Source of the DNA: JACKIC01 sp964543795
Lineage (GTDB): Bacteria; Planctomycetota; UBA1135; UBA2386
DNA length: 64,000 nt
Direction of reading: 5' to 3'
Assembly (NCBI GenBank): GCA_964543795.1
Contig: CAZIZN010000005.1
Location: 62,001 to 126,000, forward strand
Within the stretch, counting starts at the first letter, position 1. Each line of letters starts with the position of its first letter. The position numbers were made by a program, and so were the translations under genes. Shown in pieces: positions 27,361 through 35,802 of the stretch. Below the pieces are notes generated by a model, which saw only the letters and a list, made by a program, of their open reading frames with translations, had not been told where the DNA came from and searched no databases.

Positions 27361-28434
27361 TCAGCGGGCGCGGTGGGGGTAGAGCACGACCTTCTGTTCC
27401 TGGCCCTTGCCGAACCGTTCGACGCCGGTGCCGAACTGGTCGAGCGACATCTCGGCGGTCACGAGGTGGCTGACGTCGAGGCCGCGCCGCAGCAGGTCGA
27501 GCATCTGCTCCCAGGTGCGGAACATCTCGCGACCGATGACCGCGTGCATCGTCAGGCCCTTGAAGATGAAGTTCTTGCTGAACTTCTCGATCGTCACCGC
27601 GTCGCCCTTGGGCAGGCCCAGGTTGACGACGTGGCCGGCGGGGCGCGCCATCTGGATCGCGTTGTTGATGCCGACCGGGTGGCCGGAGATCTCGAGCGCC
27701 ACGTCGACGCCGCCGCCGGTCGCGTCGACGACCGTCTCGACGGGCTTCTGGCGCGCGTCGACGACCGTGACCGTGCTGCCGAGCCCGCGCCGCTGCACCC
27801 AGTCGCGCGCGCGCTGCAGTGCCTGGTCGGCGACGTCGAGCACGAACAGGTGGCTCGCGCCGACGAACTGCGCGATCTCGCCGCACATGGCACCGATCGG
27901 GCCCCAGCCGACGACTGCGACGGTCTTGCCCGCGACGGGCACCTTGAGCGTCGTGTGCACGGCGTTGCCGAGCGGGTCGAGGATCGCGCCGACCGGCACC
28001 GGCAGGTCCTGCGGCAGCACGACCACGTTGCCCGCCGAGACGACGACGAACTCGGCGAACGCGCCGTTGAGGTTGATGCCGCGGATGTGGGCCGTGGCAC
28101 AGGCGTGGTAGGCGCCGTTCCGGCACGCGGGGCACTTGCCGCAGATCTCGTGCATCTCGGCGCTGACGTAGGTGCCGAGCGGCAGCTTCTTCTCGTCGAC
28201 GCCCGGGCCGAGCTTCTCGACGTGGCCGCAGAACTCGTGCCCGAGCACGACGGGCGGCGCGATGATGCCGTTCATCGACGGATCGCCGCTGCAGATGTGC
28301 ACGTCGGTGCCGCAGATGCCCGAGGCCGCGACCCGCAGGCGCACCTCGCCGGGCCCCGGCTCGGGCACGGGCAGGTCCGTGCGGAAGCGGTACTGGCCGG
28401 GGGCGGTGAGCTGGACACCGAGCATCGTCGTCAT
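27361..28434 (-). CDS. tdh: L-threonine 3-dehydrogenase
   Basis: 357 residues, zinc-dependent MDR family. Catalytic zinc ligands are in GICGTDVH and LGHEFCG. The structural zinc site is the four-Cys run in CGKCPACRNGAYHAC. The Rossmann motif is VAVVGWGPIGAMCGEIA. LTMHAVIGREMFRTWEQM near the C-terminus is characteristic of Tdh rather than other MDR enzymes. It oxidises threonine to 2-amino-3-oxobutyrate, which Kbl cleaves. Start MTTMLGV at 28434; three codons inside is a second ATG. Confidence 0.94.
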   Translation of the reverse strand: MTTMLGVQLTAPGQYRFRTDLPVPEPGPGEVRLRVAASGICGTDVHICSGDPSMNGIIAPPVVLGHEFCGHVEKLGPGVDEKKLPLGTYVSAEMHEICGKCPACRNGAYHACATAHIRGINLNGAFAEFVVVSAGNVVVLPQDLPVPVGAILDPLGNAVHTTLKVPVAGKTVAVVGWGPIGAMCGEIAQFVGASHLFVLDVADQALQRARDWVQRRGLGSTVTVVDARQKPVETVVDATGGGVDVALEISGHPVGINNAIQMARPAGHVVNLGLPKGDAVTIEKFSKNFIFKGLTMHAVIGREMFRTWEQMLDLLRRGLDVSHLVTAEMSLDQFGTGVERFGKGQEQKVVLYPHRAR

Positions 28435-28507
28435 CTTGTGGGCAGCCTGCGTTGACCCGCGAAGGCGGGCGGAGCATTCTGCGGGCTGAGCCGCCGCGGC
28501 GCCACTC

Positions 28508-28900
28508 ATGAAGCACCCCACCCCGATCGCCTGCCTGTTCGTCCTGGCGCTGCCGGGCTGCCGTTCGGCCGAGCCCGAGGCGCCGCCCTATGCGCCGCGG
28601 CCGGTCGTCGAACTCGCGCGCTGGCACGTCACCGAAGACGGTGAGCAGATCGGCCTCGTGCGCCACCTCGAGATCCAGGACCCGCGTGGACCGTTGCCGT
28701 TCTACCGCATCGAAGACCTGCACGGCCGTTGGCTCGGTCACGCGACGCCCGACGGTCGCTTCAGCCGCCGGGTGCCGTTCGCCGACGACGAGGAGGACCT
28801 CGGCGTGTGGTCGATGGCGGGGGGTGTGAAGCGCCTCTTCGAGGCCAGCGGCACGGTCGCGCTGCAGCCGGCCGCCGTCGATGCCGTGCTGAAGAAGTGA
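28508..28900 (+). CDS. Small lipoprotein, unknown function
   Basis: 130 residues. Signal and lipobox CLFVLALPGC give a lipid-anchored protein. The mature part (VVELARWHVTEDGEQIGLVRHLEIQDPRGPLPFYRIED) looks like a compact antiparallel beta domain with a repeated charged pattern. I do not recognise a family. Divergent from tdh across 73 bases and followed by the thioesterase gene, which has its own promoter. Confidence 0.62.
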   Translation: MKHPTPIACLFVLALPGCRSAEPEAPPYAPRPVVELARWHVTEDGEQIGLVRHLEIQDPRGPLPFYRIEDLHGRWLGHATPDGRFSRRVPFADDEEDLGVWSMAGGVKRLFEASGTVALQPAAVDAVLKK

Positions 28901-28929
28901 CTGGCGCTGGTCGCGGGCGCCCACCGGCC

Positions 28930-28935
28930 TAGAGT
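28930..28935 (+). promoter_or_regulatory. TAGAGT -10 element for the thioesterase gene
   Basis: CTAGAGTCT ten bases before ATG 28946. No Shine-Dalgarno is present, and the implied leader is about four bases. The -35 region is weak. Confidence 0.45.
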
Positions 28936-28945
28936 CTGTGCCCCG

Positions 28946-29434
28946 ATGGCCGATCCTGCCCCGCCGCTCCCGCCCCGCCCCGTCGCCGCCAGCAAGGTGG
29001 AGATGACGGAGATCATCTTCCCCAACGACGCCAATCCGCTCGGCAACGTGATGGGCGGTCGCATCATGCACTGGGTCGACATCTGTGCCGCCGTGGCCGC
29101 GGGCCGCCACGCGCGCACGCCCGTGGTGACCGCGAGCGTCGACCGCATCGACTTCCACAACCCGGTGCCCGTCGGCGGCATCGTCGTGCTGCTCGCCTCG
29201 GTCAACTTCGCGGGGCGGACCTCGATGGAGGTGGGCGTCAAGGTCTGGCAGGAGGACCGCGCGACCGGGGATCGCAAGCACGTCGCCTCGGCCTACCTGA
29301 CGTTCGTCTCGCTCGACCCGGCCACCCGCAAGCCGAACCTCGTGCCGCCGGTGCTGCCGGAGACCGCCGACGAGCGGCGCCGCTTCGACGAGGCCCGGCA
29401 GCGCCGCGACCGGCGCCTCGCCGAGCGCAAGTAG
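28946..29434 (+). CDS. Acyl-CoA thioesterase (YciA/BACH-type hotdog)
   Basis: 162 residues, one hotdog domain. MTEIIFPNDANPLGNVMGGRIMHWVDICAAVAAGRHA contains the central helix and the catalytic Asn/Asp region. TASVDRIDFHNPVPVGGIV and SMEVGVKVWQED continue the fold. It hydrolyses acyl-CoA to free acid and CoA in the cytoplasm. The C-terminal 30 residues are charged and helical (RRFDEARQRRDRRLAERK). Neighbours give no pathway hint. Confidence 0.88.
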   Translation: MADPAPPLPPRPVAASKVEMTEIIFPNDANPLGNVMGGRIMHWVDICAAVAAGRHARTPVVTASVDRIDFHNPVPVGGIVVLLASVNFAGRTSMEVGVKVWQEDRATGDRKHVASAYLTFVSLDPATRKPNLVPPVLPETADERRRFDEARQRRDRRLAERK

Positions 29435-29547
29435 GCGGCCCGGCAGCGATCCAGGTGGCGCCGGGCGCCGGCCCACGGCCCGCGCGCGGGGCCCCGTTCC
29501 CGCCGACTTGCGGCCGCCGGCGGGTGGCTTCCGCCCCCGGCGGTCGC

Positions 29548-29553
29548 TAGAGT
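29548..29553 (+). promoter_or_regulatory. TAGAGT -10 element for the Clp-N gene
   Basis: CTAGAGTCC eleven bases before ATG 29565, with TGGCTT 17 bases further upstream as a poor -35. No Shine-Dalgarno separates it from the start. Confidence 0.45.
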
Positions 29554-29564
29554 CCTCCCCCCTG

Positions 29565-30017
29565 ATGTTCGAGGAATTCGCCGAGAAGACCGTCCAGGCC
29601 GTGCAGCGCGCCGAGGAGCTCGCCAAGCGACTCCACGACGAGTCGGTCGCCACCGGGCACGTGATCTACGGGCTCTGCACCGACCGCAGCGTCTGCCTGC
29701 ACCACATCTTCCTCGACCTCAACGTCGACCCCGAGATGTTCGCGGGTTACGTGCAGAGCTTGCCGCGCGAGCCGCAGGTGCCGAACGGTCCCTTCAATCG
29801 CCACGTGCAGACCGTGTTCCGCCGCGCCAAGGACGCGGCCGAGCAGCTCGGCAGCAAGAAGATCGAACCCGAGCACCTCGCGCTGGCGCTGCTCTCGGTC
29901 AAGGCCGGCTCGTGCTACGAGACGCTCAAGGAGTTCGCGATCGACCCCGATTACGTGCAGGGGCTCATCATGCAGGCGATGGGGCTGGACCCGGAGCTGG
30001 TGCCGGAGTGGTTCTAG
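29565..30017 (+). CDS. Stand-alone Clp N-terminal (Clp_N) domain protein
   Basis: 150 residues from ATG 29565 (the in-frame 29508 start lacks support). Two Clp_N repeats fill the protein: FAEKTVQAVQRAEELAKRLHDESVATGHVIYGLC and HVQTVFRRAKDAAEQLGSKKIEPEHLALALLSVKAG. This is the substrate/adaptor-binding N domain of ClpA/ClpC/ClpB without any AAA module, similar to small ClpS-independent regulators. It could bind an adaptor or act as a decoy for ClpC. The 3' end, including the stop, is repeated in tandem downstream. Confidence 0.85.
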   Translation: MFEEFAEKTVQAVQRAEELAKRLHDESVATGHVIYGLCTDRSVCLHHIFLDLNVDPEMFAGYVQSLPREPQVPNGPFNRHVQTVFRRAKDAAEQLGSKKIEPEHLALALLSVKAGSCYETLKEFAIDPDYVQGLIMQAMGLDPELVPEWF

Positions 30018-30094
30018 TCGACAGCGGTTCTGGTCGACTGGTTCTGGTCGACAGCGTTTCTAGCCGACAGCGTTTCTAGCCGACAGTGGTTCTG
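30010..30094 (+). repeat. Tandem 16-bp repeats spanning a stop codon
   Basis: Five units of 16, 14, 16, 16 and 16 bases plus a partial sixth, for example GGTTCTAGTCGACAGC (30010-30025) and GTTTCTAGCCGACAGC (30056-30071). Unit one contains the Trp-Phe-stop codons of the Clp-N gene, so the gene's end has been duplicated repeatedly. Confidence 0.82.
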
Positions 30095-30142
30095 AGAGAG
30101 AGTCCACGACTCGGCGCAGGGGTTCGAGGAACGGTGCGGACA

Positions 30143-30409
30143 TCACCCGTGCAGGCTGGGATCCCAGCCATAGACGGCCACCATGGTCTCCCGATCGAGT
30201 GTTCGCGCAGCGCGCCTCAGGAACACCTCGCGATCGTCGGCGTGCGGATGGCGGCGGCGGATCCCTGCCTCGGCGACGACTTCGGCCATCGCCATGAGCT
30301 GTTCGAAGGCGGCGAACTTCTGCGCCGGCGTCATGCGCGACCAGATCTCGAACTGGCATTGCTCGGCGGACGGCGTGGTGTCGTCGGCCAGTGTCCTGCG
30401 CCTCTGCAT
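30143..30409 (-). CDS. Small protein, possible antitoxin-like or uncharacterised family
   Basis: 88 residues from ATG 30409 (ATG 30418 is three codons longer). WSRMTPAQKFAAFEQLMAMAEVVAEAGIRRRHPHADDREVFLRRAARTL matches a widespread uncharacterised family found in many bacteria, often beside nucleotidyltransferase or other small genes; function unknown. TAGGAT (30417-30422, minus strand) ends seven bases before ATG 30409, which supports that start and a leaderless transcript. Divergent from dinB. Confidence 0.6.
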   Translation of the reverse strand: MQRRRTLADDTTPSAEQCQFEIWSRMTPAQKFAAFEQLMAMAEVVAEAGIRRRHPHADDREVFLRRAARTLDRETMVAVYGWDPSLHG

Positions 30410-30559
30410 GCCGCGCATCCTAGCGGCCGCGGCGAGGTGCGCGCCGCGCGGGGCGGCTCCTTTCGGCTGTCGCACGGCGAGGCGGCGATCGGCAACGCGT
30501 CGACCGGGTGCGCGGGCTGGGGGCCGGCTCGCACCGGTCGGTCGCATCGCGTCCCGCGT

Positions 30560-30565
30560 TAGACT
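30560..30565 (+). promoter_or_regulatory. TAGACT -10 element for dinB
   Basis: TTAGACTC with exactly six bases to GTG 30572, so the transcript should begin at the start codon. No Shine-Dalgarno and no clear -35. I see no LexA-like CTG-N10-CAG overlapping it. Confidence 0.45.
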
Positions 30566-30571
30566 CGCGGC

Positions 30572-31747
30572 GTGGTCGATGGTCCGCGCACGATCCTGCA
30601 CGCCGACATGGACGCGTTCTACGCGGCCATCGAGCAGCGCGACCGGCCCGAACTGCGCGGCAAGCCGGTGATCGTCGGCGGCAGCGGGCCGCGGCAGGTC
30701 GTCAGCACCTGCAGCTACGAGGCGCGTCGCTTCGGCGTGCACTCGGCGATGCCCGGCGTAGAGGCGAAGCGGCTCTGCCCGCAGGGCATCTTCGTGGCGC
30801 CGCGCATGGCGGTCTACGAAGCGGTCTCGGCGCACGTGCGCGAGGTGTTCCTGCGCTACACCGACCAGGTCGAGCCGCTCTCGCTCGACGAGGCGTTCCT
30901 CGACGTGACGGGCAGCCGCGCCCTGTTCGGCGACGGTGCGACGATCGCGCGCCGCATCAAGGACGACGTGCGCGCAGCGACGCAGCTGACCGTGTCGGTC
31001 GGCGTCGCGACGTCGAAGTACGTCGCCAAGGTGGCGAGCGACCTCCTGAAGCCCGACGGTCTCGTCGTCGTGGCGCCCGGCCAGGAGCGCGCCTTCCTCG
31101 CGCCGCTGCCGGTGAAGCGGCTCTGGGGCGTCGGCGAGGTGACGCAGCAGACGCTGCAGCGCGCCGGACTGCGCACGATCGGCGACGTGCAGGCACGCAG
31201 CGAGGCGCAGCTGCGGGACGCCTTCGGCGACAGCCTGGGCGAGCACCTGTTCGTACTGGCCAACGGCCTCGATCCGCGCGAGGTCGAGCCGGATCGGCAG
31301 GCGAAGTCCATCGGCCACGAGAGGACGTTCGCCGAGGACCTGCGCGACGTGCAGCAGGTGAAGGACACCCTGCTGCAGCTCAGCGAGATGGTCGGCCGGC
31401 GGCTGCGCGCCGAACGGGTGCGCAGCACGGTCGTGCGGCTCAAGCTGCGCCATCCGGACTTCACGACGCTGAGCCGGCAGCGCGCGGTCGCGCCGACCGA
31501 CGACGACCTCGAGATCCACCGCGTCGCGTGCGAACTGCTGGCCGCGTGCTGGCCCGGCCGGCCCGGCGTGCGCCTGCTCGGCGTCACGGCGGCAGGGCTC
31601 GTGGCCGCCGCCGCGCCGGTGCAGGGCAGCCTGTTCGGCGCCGCACCGCAGAAGCGGCGCAAGGTGCTCGAGGCGATGGACGCGGTGCGGGATCGGCACG
31701 GCGACGGGGCTCTGCGCTACGGCGGCGAACTGCGCGGCGACACGTGA
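30572..31747 (+). CDS. dinB: DNA polymerase IV
   Basis: 391 residues, GTG start. Y-family palm: ILHADMDAFYAAIEQRDRPELRGKPVIVGG (catalytic Asp and steric-gate region) and SLDEAFLDVTGSRALFG (catalytic Asp-Glu). The fingers/thumb include VSVGVATSKYVAKVASDLLKPDG and LWGVGEV helix-hairpin-helix. The little finger ends around residue 345. The C-terminus is Arg-rich and lacks a clear clamp-binding QLxLF; QGSLFGA at about 362 is the best candidate. Translesion synthesis. Confidence 0.95.
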   Translation: MVDGPRTILHADMDAFYAAIEQRDRPELRGKPVIVGGSGPRQVVSTCSYEARRFGVHSAMPGVEAKRLCPQGIFVAPRMAVYEAVSAHVREVFLRYTDQVEPLSLDEAFLDVTGSRALFGDGATIARRIKDDVRAATQLTVSVGVATSKYVAKVASDLLKPDGLVVVAPGQERAFLAPLPVKRLWGVGEVTQQTLQRAGLRTIGDVQARSEAQLRDAFGDSLGEHLFVLANGLDPREVEPDRQAKSIGHERTFAEDLRDVQQVKDTLLQLSEMVGRRLRAERVRSTVVRLKLRHPDFTTLSRQRAVAPTDDDLEIHRVACELLAACWPGRPGVRLLGVTAAGLVAAAAPVQGSLFGAAPQKRRKVLEAMDAVRDRHGDGALRYGGELRGDT

Positions 31748-31760
31748 CTCGCTGCGGGAA

Positions 31761-31784
31761 GGCGGGGACCCGCTGTGTCCCGCC
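31761..31784 (+). terminator. Hairpin downstream of dinB
   Basis: GGCGGG (31761-31766) pairs with CCCGCC (31779-31784), extended by an A-T across a bulged G. It begins 13 bases after the dinB stop. No U tract. Confidence 0.35.
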
Positions 31785-31913
31785 GAATGCTCCGCACCGA
31801 CGGCGAGCACCGCCGCGGCGTGCCCTGGCAGTGCCATCCGCGCACGCACGCCATGACCTGCGGGCCGCGGCGTGGCTGGCGGCGCGGGACCCGGACCCTC
31901 GTCCGCCGTTGCT

Positions 31914-31932
31914 TCCCGGCGCCTCGCCGGGA
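31914..31932. terminator. Perfect 8-bp stem-loop upstream of DUF1207 gene
   Basis: TCCCGGCG (31914-31921), loop CCT, CGCCGGGA (31925-31932). It lies in the 261-base gap between dinB and the DUF1207 gene. No gene is seen in this gap. It is either a terminator or a leader structure. Confidence 0.35.
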
Positions 31933-32008
31933 CGATGCCACGCCGCCATCCTGTTCACGTGAGAAGGACCGCGGCGACACCGTCCTGGACGTCTGCGCAT
32001 GGAGCCTC

Positions 32009-33061
32009 ATGAACGCCATCCCGATCTTCCTCCTCGCGGCGTCGACCCTGGTGGCTGCCGGGCGCACCCAGGGTGCTGCGGACGACTTCCTCGCTGGCTA
32101 CGCAGCGGCCGTGCTCGCGCGTGAGTTCCAGCTCCCGTCCGCCAGGGTCACCGCGGCCGGCGGCGTGATCACCGTGCCCCACGCGGACCTCGGGGATCGC
32201 GATCCCGGGCGCGTGCGGCGGGAGCTGGCCGCCATCCCGGGCGTTCGCCGCGTCGACTTCGCCGGCGAGTCCGCGGCCGCCGAGGCGGCTCTGGAGGAGC
32301 CGAGGTCGTTCCTGGCGCGCAGCCCGCTGCTGTTCGAGCCGCTGCACGCCGACCCACGTTGGCCGCACTTCTCCGCTGCCTGGCACGACTACCGCGACGA
32401 ACCCGGCCTCGACAACATCGCAGCGGTCAGCTTCGGCGAGTCCTTCTCGCTGCTGCGCTGGGGGGCCGCCGAGGCCAGTCGGTGGGAGCTGGGGCTGCAG
32501 GCCGGTGTGTTCTCGATCTTCGACCTCGACGCCGATTCGTTCGATCTGGTCAACGCGGACTACTTCGTCGGGCCCGTGGTCACGTGGCGCGACGGCAGCT
32601 TGTCGGCCATGGGACGGGTCTACCACCAGAGCTCCCACCTCGGCGACGAGTACCTGCTGCGCGCCGAGCCCGAGCGCATCAACCTCAGCTACGAGGTGTT
32701 CGACCTGCTGGCGTCGGTCGACGTCACGTCGGCGCTGCGGGTGTACGGAGGTGCCGGCTACGTGCTGCACTCGGACACGCCGCTGGAGAACTGGCTGCTG
32801 CAGTCCGGCGTCGAACTGTTCGGCGCGCCGGTCGGCGGCTCGGGCTTCCGCCCGCTGGCAGCCTGCGACCTGCAGATGCGCGAGGAGACCGACTGGCGAG
32901 GCGACGTGTCGGCGCGCGCGGGCATCGAGTTCTCCGACCCCGGGGGGAGCGGCGGGCGCATGCAGATCCTGCTGGAGTACTACCGCGGTCGATCGCCCAA
33001 CGGGCAGTTCTTCACGGAGGACATCGAACTGTTCGGCCTCGGCGTGCACCTCTACTTCTGA
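32009..33061 (+). CDS. DUF1207 outer-membrane barrel-like protein
   Basis: 350 residues from ATG 32009, with GGAG five bases upstream. Signal peptide MNAIPIFLLAASTLVAAGRTQG. Residues about 20-80 (AAVLAREFQLPSARVTAAGGVITV...LAAIPGVRRVDF) form a small BON-like alpha/beta domain. From about 95, SFLARSPLLFEPLHADPRWPHFSAAWHDY opens DUF1207, followed by amphipathic strands and the aromatic terminal ELFGLGVHLYF expected of an outer-membrane beta-barrel. Function is unknown; many planctomycetes carry it. Confidence 0.8.
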   Translation: MNAIPIFLLAASTLVAAGRTQGAADDFLAGYAAAVLAREFQLPSARVTAAGGVITVPHADLGDRDPGRVRRELAAIPGVRRVDFAGESAAAEAALEEPRSFLARSPLLFEPLHADPRWPHFSAAWHDYRDEPGLDNIAAVSFGESFSLLRWGAAEASRWELGLQAGVFSIFDLDADSFDLVNADYFVGPVVTWRDGSLSAMGRVYHQSSHLGDEYLLRAEPERINLSYEVFDLLASVDVTSALRVYGGAGYVLHSDTPLENWLLQSGVELFGAPVGGSGFRPLAACDLQMREETDWRGDVSARAGIEFSDPGGSGGRMQILLEYYRGRSPNGQFFTEDIELFGLGVHLYF

Positions 33062-33185
33062 AGCCATGACCGGCGTGCCGGGCGCCTCGGGCGGGCACGG
33101 CCGTTCGCCCCGGTCTTCGCCAGCAACGACTCCGGTTGGACCGCCGGCGCCTCGTCGTCGGCGCCCGCGCCGTCGATGGGACCGT

Positions 33186-34763
33186 CTACCCGCAGCTGCC
33201 GCAGCCGCCCTGCGTGCCGCACAGACGGGCTTCGATCGCCTTCGACGTCGGCGAGATCGACAGGCCGCCGAGCGCCGTGCAGCGCAGTTCGCGGGCCATG
33301 GTCTCGCTGATCTGCCGGTGTGCATCGAGGACTTCGTCGAGCGGGATCAGGTGGTCGTAGCCGGCGAGTGCCATGTTGGCGCAGGCGAGCGCATTGGCGG
33401 CGCCGGCGATGTTGCGGCCGAGGCACGGCGCTTCGACGCGGTTGGCGATCGGATCGCAGACGAGGCCGAGCACGTTCTGCAGCGCGTGGCTGGCCGCCGA
33501 CAGACCCTGCGCGGCGTTGCCCCCGGCCAGTTCGACGAGGGCCGCTGCGGCCATCGCCGCGCCAGCACCGGTCTCCGCCTGGCAGCCGCCGACCTCGGCG
33601 GCGAAGCTCGAGCGCGTCGCCACGAACACGCCGATCAGCCCGGCGGCCAGCATCGCGCGCAGGGTCGCCGCTTCGGAGCTACCCAGCACTTCCGCGGCCG
33701 CGAGCGTGGTCGCCGGGAACGTCGCGCACGAGCCGGCGGTCGGTGCGGCGACGATGACGCCCATCGAACTCTTCACCTCCATCAGCGCGGTGACATAGAG
33801 GATCGCGCGGTTCAGGATGCCGCCGTCGAGCAGCTTGCCCTGTTCGAGCATCGCGGCGAACCGGTGGCTCTGCCGCGGCAGGATGCGATCCCGGTACTCC
33901 GTGCCGGCCAGGCCCTGGCGGACGCCGCCGCGCACGATCGCGAGGATCTTCCGCATCTGTTCGAGCACGGCATCGGGCGCCAGCCTGCCGCGTGCGCACT
34001 CGTAGTCGAGGGCGAAGTCCGACAGGCTGCGCGCGGAGGGATCGGTGGAGGCGATCATCTCGCCGGCGTGCAGGAACGGCACCGCGAGGCCCTTGCGCGA
34101 CCGCACCGGCAGGACCGGCCCAAGGCGTCGCGCGCGCCGCACGGCCGGCAACGTCGCCAGCACCGCATCGTCGACGAAGGTCTGCGCCGAGACGATCACG
34201 CGCACCGGATCCTCGCCGGTGACCGCCACCTCGTCGACGTCGTGCCGCGCTGCCAGGGCGGCGGCGGTGGCGCTGCCGTCGTCGCGCACGTCGAGCACGG
34301 TGACGGCGTAGTCGCCGTGGAGCGTCACCGGCGCGCCGTCGATCTCGACCACCTCGATCATGCCGCCTCCCGTCGACAGCGCGACGAGGCGATGTTCGAC
34401 GCCATGCCGCTGCAGCGTCAGTCGGTAGGTGTTCGGGTGCGGGTCGTGCAGGGCGGCGACGCGGATCTCGAGTTCGATGCCCGCCGCGCGCAGGGCAGCC
34501 GCCGAGTCCGGCAGTCGCTCGTCGTCCGCTTCCCAGCCGAGCAGCCCGCCGAACAGGCCCATGTCGGAGCCCTGGCTTTCGTGGGTCGTCGCCAGCGAGC
34601 CCTCGGTGTCGAACTCGACCAGCACCCGTTCGGGGCTGCCGCCGCAGAGGTCGCGCGCGAGGCGTCCGATGCGCACCGACGCGGCGGAGTGCGAACTCGA
34701 CGGTCCGCGCATCACGGGGCCGATGACGTCGTTGAAGATGCTCGGCGGCAGCGTGGATGGCAT
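33186..34763 (-). CDS. sdaA: L-serine dehydratase, iron-sulfur type (fused)
   Basis: 525 residues; the alpha and beta halves are fused as in single-chain SdaA. The N-terminal half has VIGPVMRGPSSSHSAASVRIG, FDTEGSLATTH and GSDMGLFG. The C-terminal half has GVIVAAPTAGSCATFP, GGCQAETGAG and LVCDPIANRVEAPC, which supply the cysteines for the 4Fe-4S cluster. An ACT-like middle segment (about 110-190, EHRLVALSTGGGMIEVVEI) fits a serine sensor. It deaminates serine to pyruvate. It is 16 bases behind the ThuA gene, the last of the cytochrome operon. Confidence 0.94.
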   Translation of the reverse strand: MPSTLPPSIFNDVIGPVMRGPSSSHSAASVRIGRLARDLCGGSPERVLVEFDTEGSLATTHESQGSDMGLFGGLLGWEADDERLPDSAAALRAAGIELEIRVAALHDPHPNTYRLTLQRHGVEHRLVALSTGGGMIEVVEIDGAPVTLHGDYAVTVLDVRDDGSATAAALAARHDVDEVAVTGEDPVRVIVSAQTFVDDAVLATLPAVRRARRLGPVLPVRSRKGLAVPFLHAGEMIASTDPSARSLSDFALDYECARGRLAPDAVLEQMRKILAIVRGGVRQGLAGTEYRDRILPRQSHRFAAMLEQGKLLDGGILNRAILYVTALMEVKSSMGVIVAAPTAGSCATFPATTLAAAEVLGSSEAATLRAMLAAGLIGVFVATRSSFAAEVGGCQAETGAGAAMAAAALVELAGGNAAQGLSAASHALQNVLGLVCDPIANRVEAPCLGRNIAGAANALACANMALAGYDHLIPLDEVLDAHRQISETMARELRCTALGGLSISPTSKAIEARLCGTQGGCGSCG

Positions 34764-34779
34764 GGTCGTCTCGCGGGGG

Positions 34780-35802
34780 TCAGCGGTAGGCGGACACGGG
34801 CTTCGGCACCACGCCGAGCCTGGCGTGGTCGAAACCGCTGTCGAGTGGTTCGTAGGCGCCGACGTAGTCGACGCTGCTCTCGGCGGTGATCCGGTCGTCG
34901 AGCCCGAGGCACCAGTAGGCGGCGTTGACGGTGAGGCGCCGCAGGCCCGCGCTCTGGAAGTCGGTGGCGCTGCCCATCGTCACGTGGAACACCCGCGCCG
35001 TCCTGCCGGTCGAGCCGGTCCAGGTCTTCGTCCATGCGACCGGCAGCGGTTCCTTCGCGGGGTTGGGTGCATCGTCGGGCCGGCGGCCGAGCAGCGGTTG
35101 CCCATAGACGAGCGCCGTGCAGCCGTCCGGCAGACCGCCGCCGACCGGGAAGGTGCGATAGACGTCCGACGGACCCCAGATGTCGGTGACCCCGCGCAGG
35201 ATCGGGTGCCCTCGCTGCTCTTCGACGAGGATGCCGCGGGTCGAGTCGGCCTGCCAGTTGCCGTGGTGTTCGCGGAAGGCCCCGCCGAGCACGTCCTCGC
35301 CGAAACGCACCGGCACGCCGTTCCGGACGTACGGGAAGTTGTCGAGGAAGCCGTGGTTCGCGGTGCGGATCGCGAGGATCGGTCTGCCCGAGTCCAGGTA
35401 GTCGACGACGTGCCGGATCTGCGCATCGGGCAGCGTGATCAGCCGGCTGAACAGGACCATCAGGTCGGCCGACTCCAGGTGCTCGAGCCCTGGAATGTCG
35501 TGCAGCACGGTCTTGTCCTCCCAGCGGATCTTCTGCGTCGGATCGACGAGGCCCTCGGCGTTCTGCGCGAACAGCACCGTGCAATCGAAGCCGTGGTGGG
35601 TGGCGAGGATCTTCGCCAGCATCGGCAGCGCCTGCTCGCTGCGGTACTCCTGGTCGGCAGCGATCAGCACGATGTGTCTGCCGCGGCCGGGACCTTCACC
35701 ACCCGGGTAACGGAGCCAGCGAGGGCTGTCGGGAACCGGATGCTGGTGGCTCGCGCACGCGGCGAGCAGTGCGAGCGGCAAGGTGCAGGAGTGCAGGTTC
35801 AC
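34780..35802 (-). CDS. ThuA-like domain lipoprotein
   Basis: 340 residues from GTG 35802, overlapping the propeller stop (GTGA). Lipobox LLAAC near residue 15. The body is a ThuA/trehalose-utilisation-type flavodoxin-like amidotransferase fold: HIVLIAADQEYRSEQALPMLAKILATHHGFDCTVLFA, LESADLMVLFSRLITLPD, LAIRTANHGFLDNFPY, GRTARVFHVTMGSATDF. The role of ThuA domains in planctomycetes is unproven; they occur with cytochrome c and PQQ-type propeller proteins, as here. Lipid-anchored and probably periplasmic. Confidence 0.86.
   Translation of the reverse strand: MNLHSCTLPLALLAACASHQHPVPDSPRWLRYPGGEGPGRGRHIVLIAADQEYRSEQALPMLAKILATHHGFDCTVLFAQNAEGLVDPTQKIRWEDKTVLHDIPGLEHLESADLMVLFSRLITLPDAQIRHVVDYLDSGRPILAIRTANHGFLDNFPYVRNGVPVRFGEDVLGGAFREHHGNWQADSTRGILVEEQRGHPILRGVTDIWGPSDVYRTFPVGGGLPDGCTALVYGQPLLGRRPDDAPNPAKEPLPVAWTKTWTGSTGRTARVFHVTMGSATDFQSAGLRRLTVNAAYWCLGLDDRITAESSVDYVGAYEPLDSGFDHARLGVVPKPVSAYR

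Noticed and set aside
33146..33165. GGCGCC stem between DUF1207 and sdaA as a terminator
   Set aside because: Only six base pairs with an eight-base loop; common by chance at this GC content.
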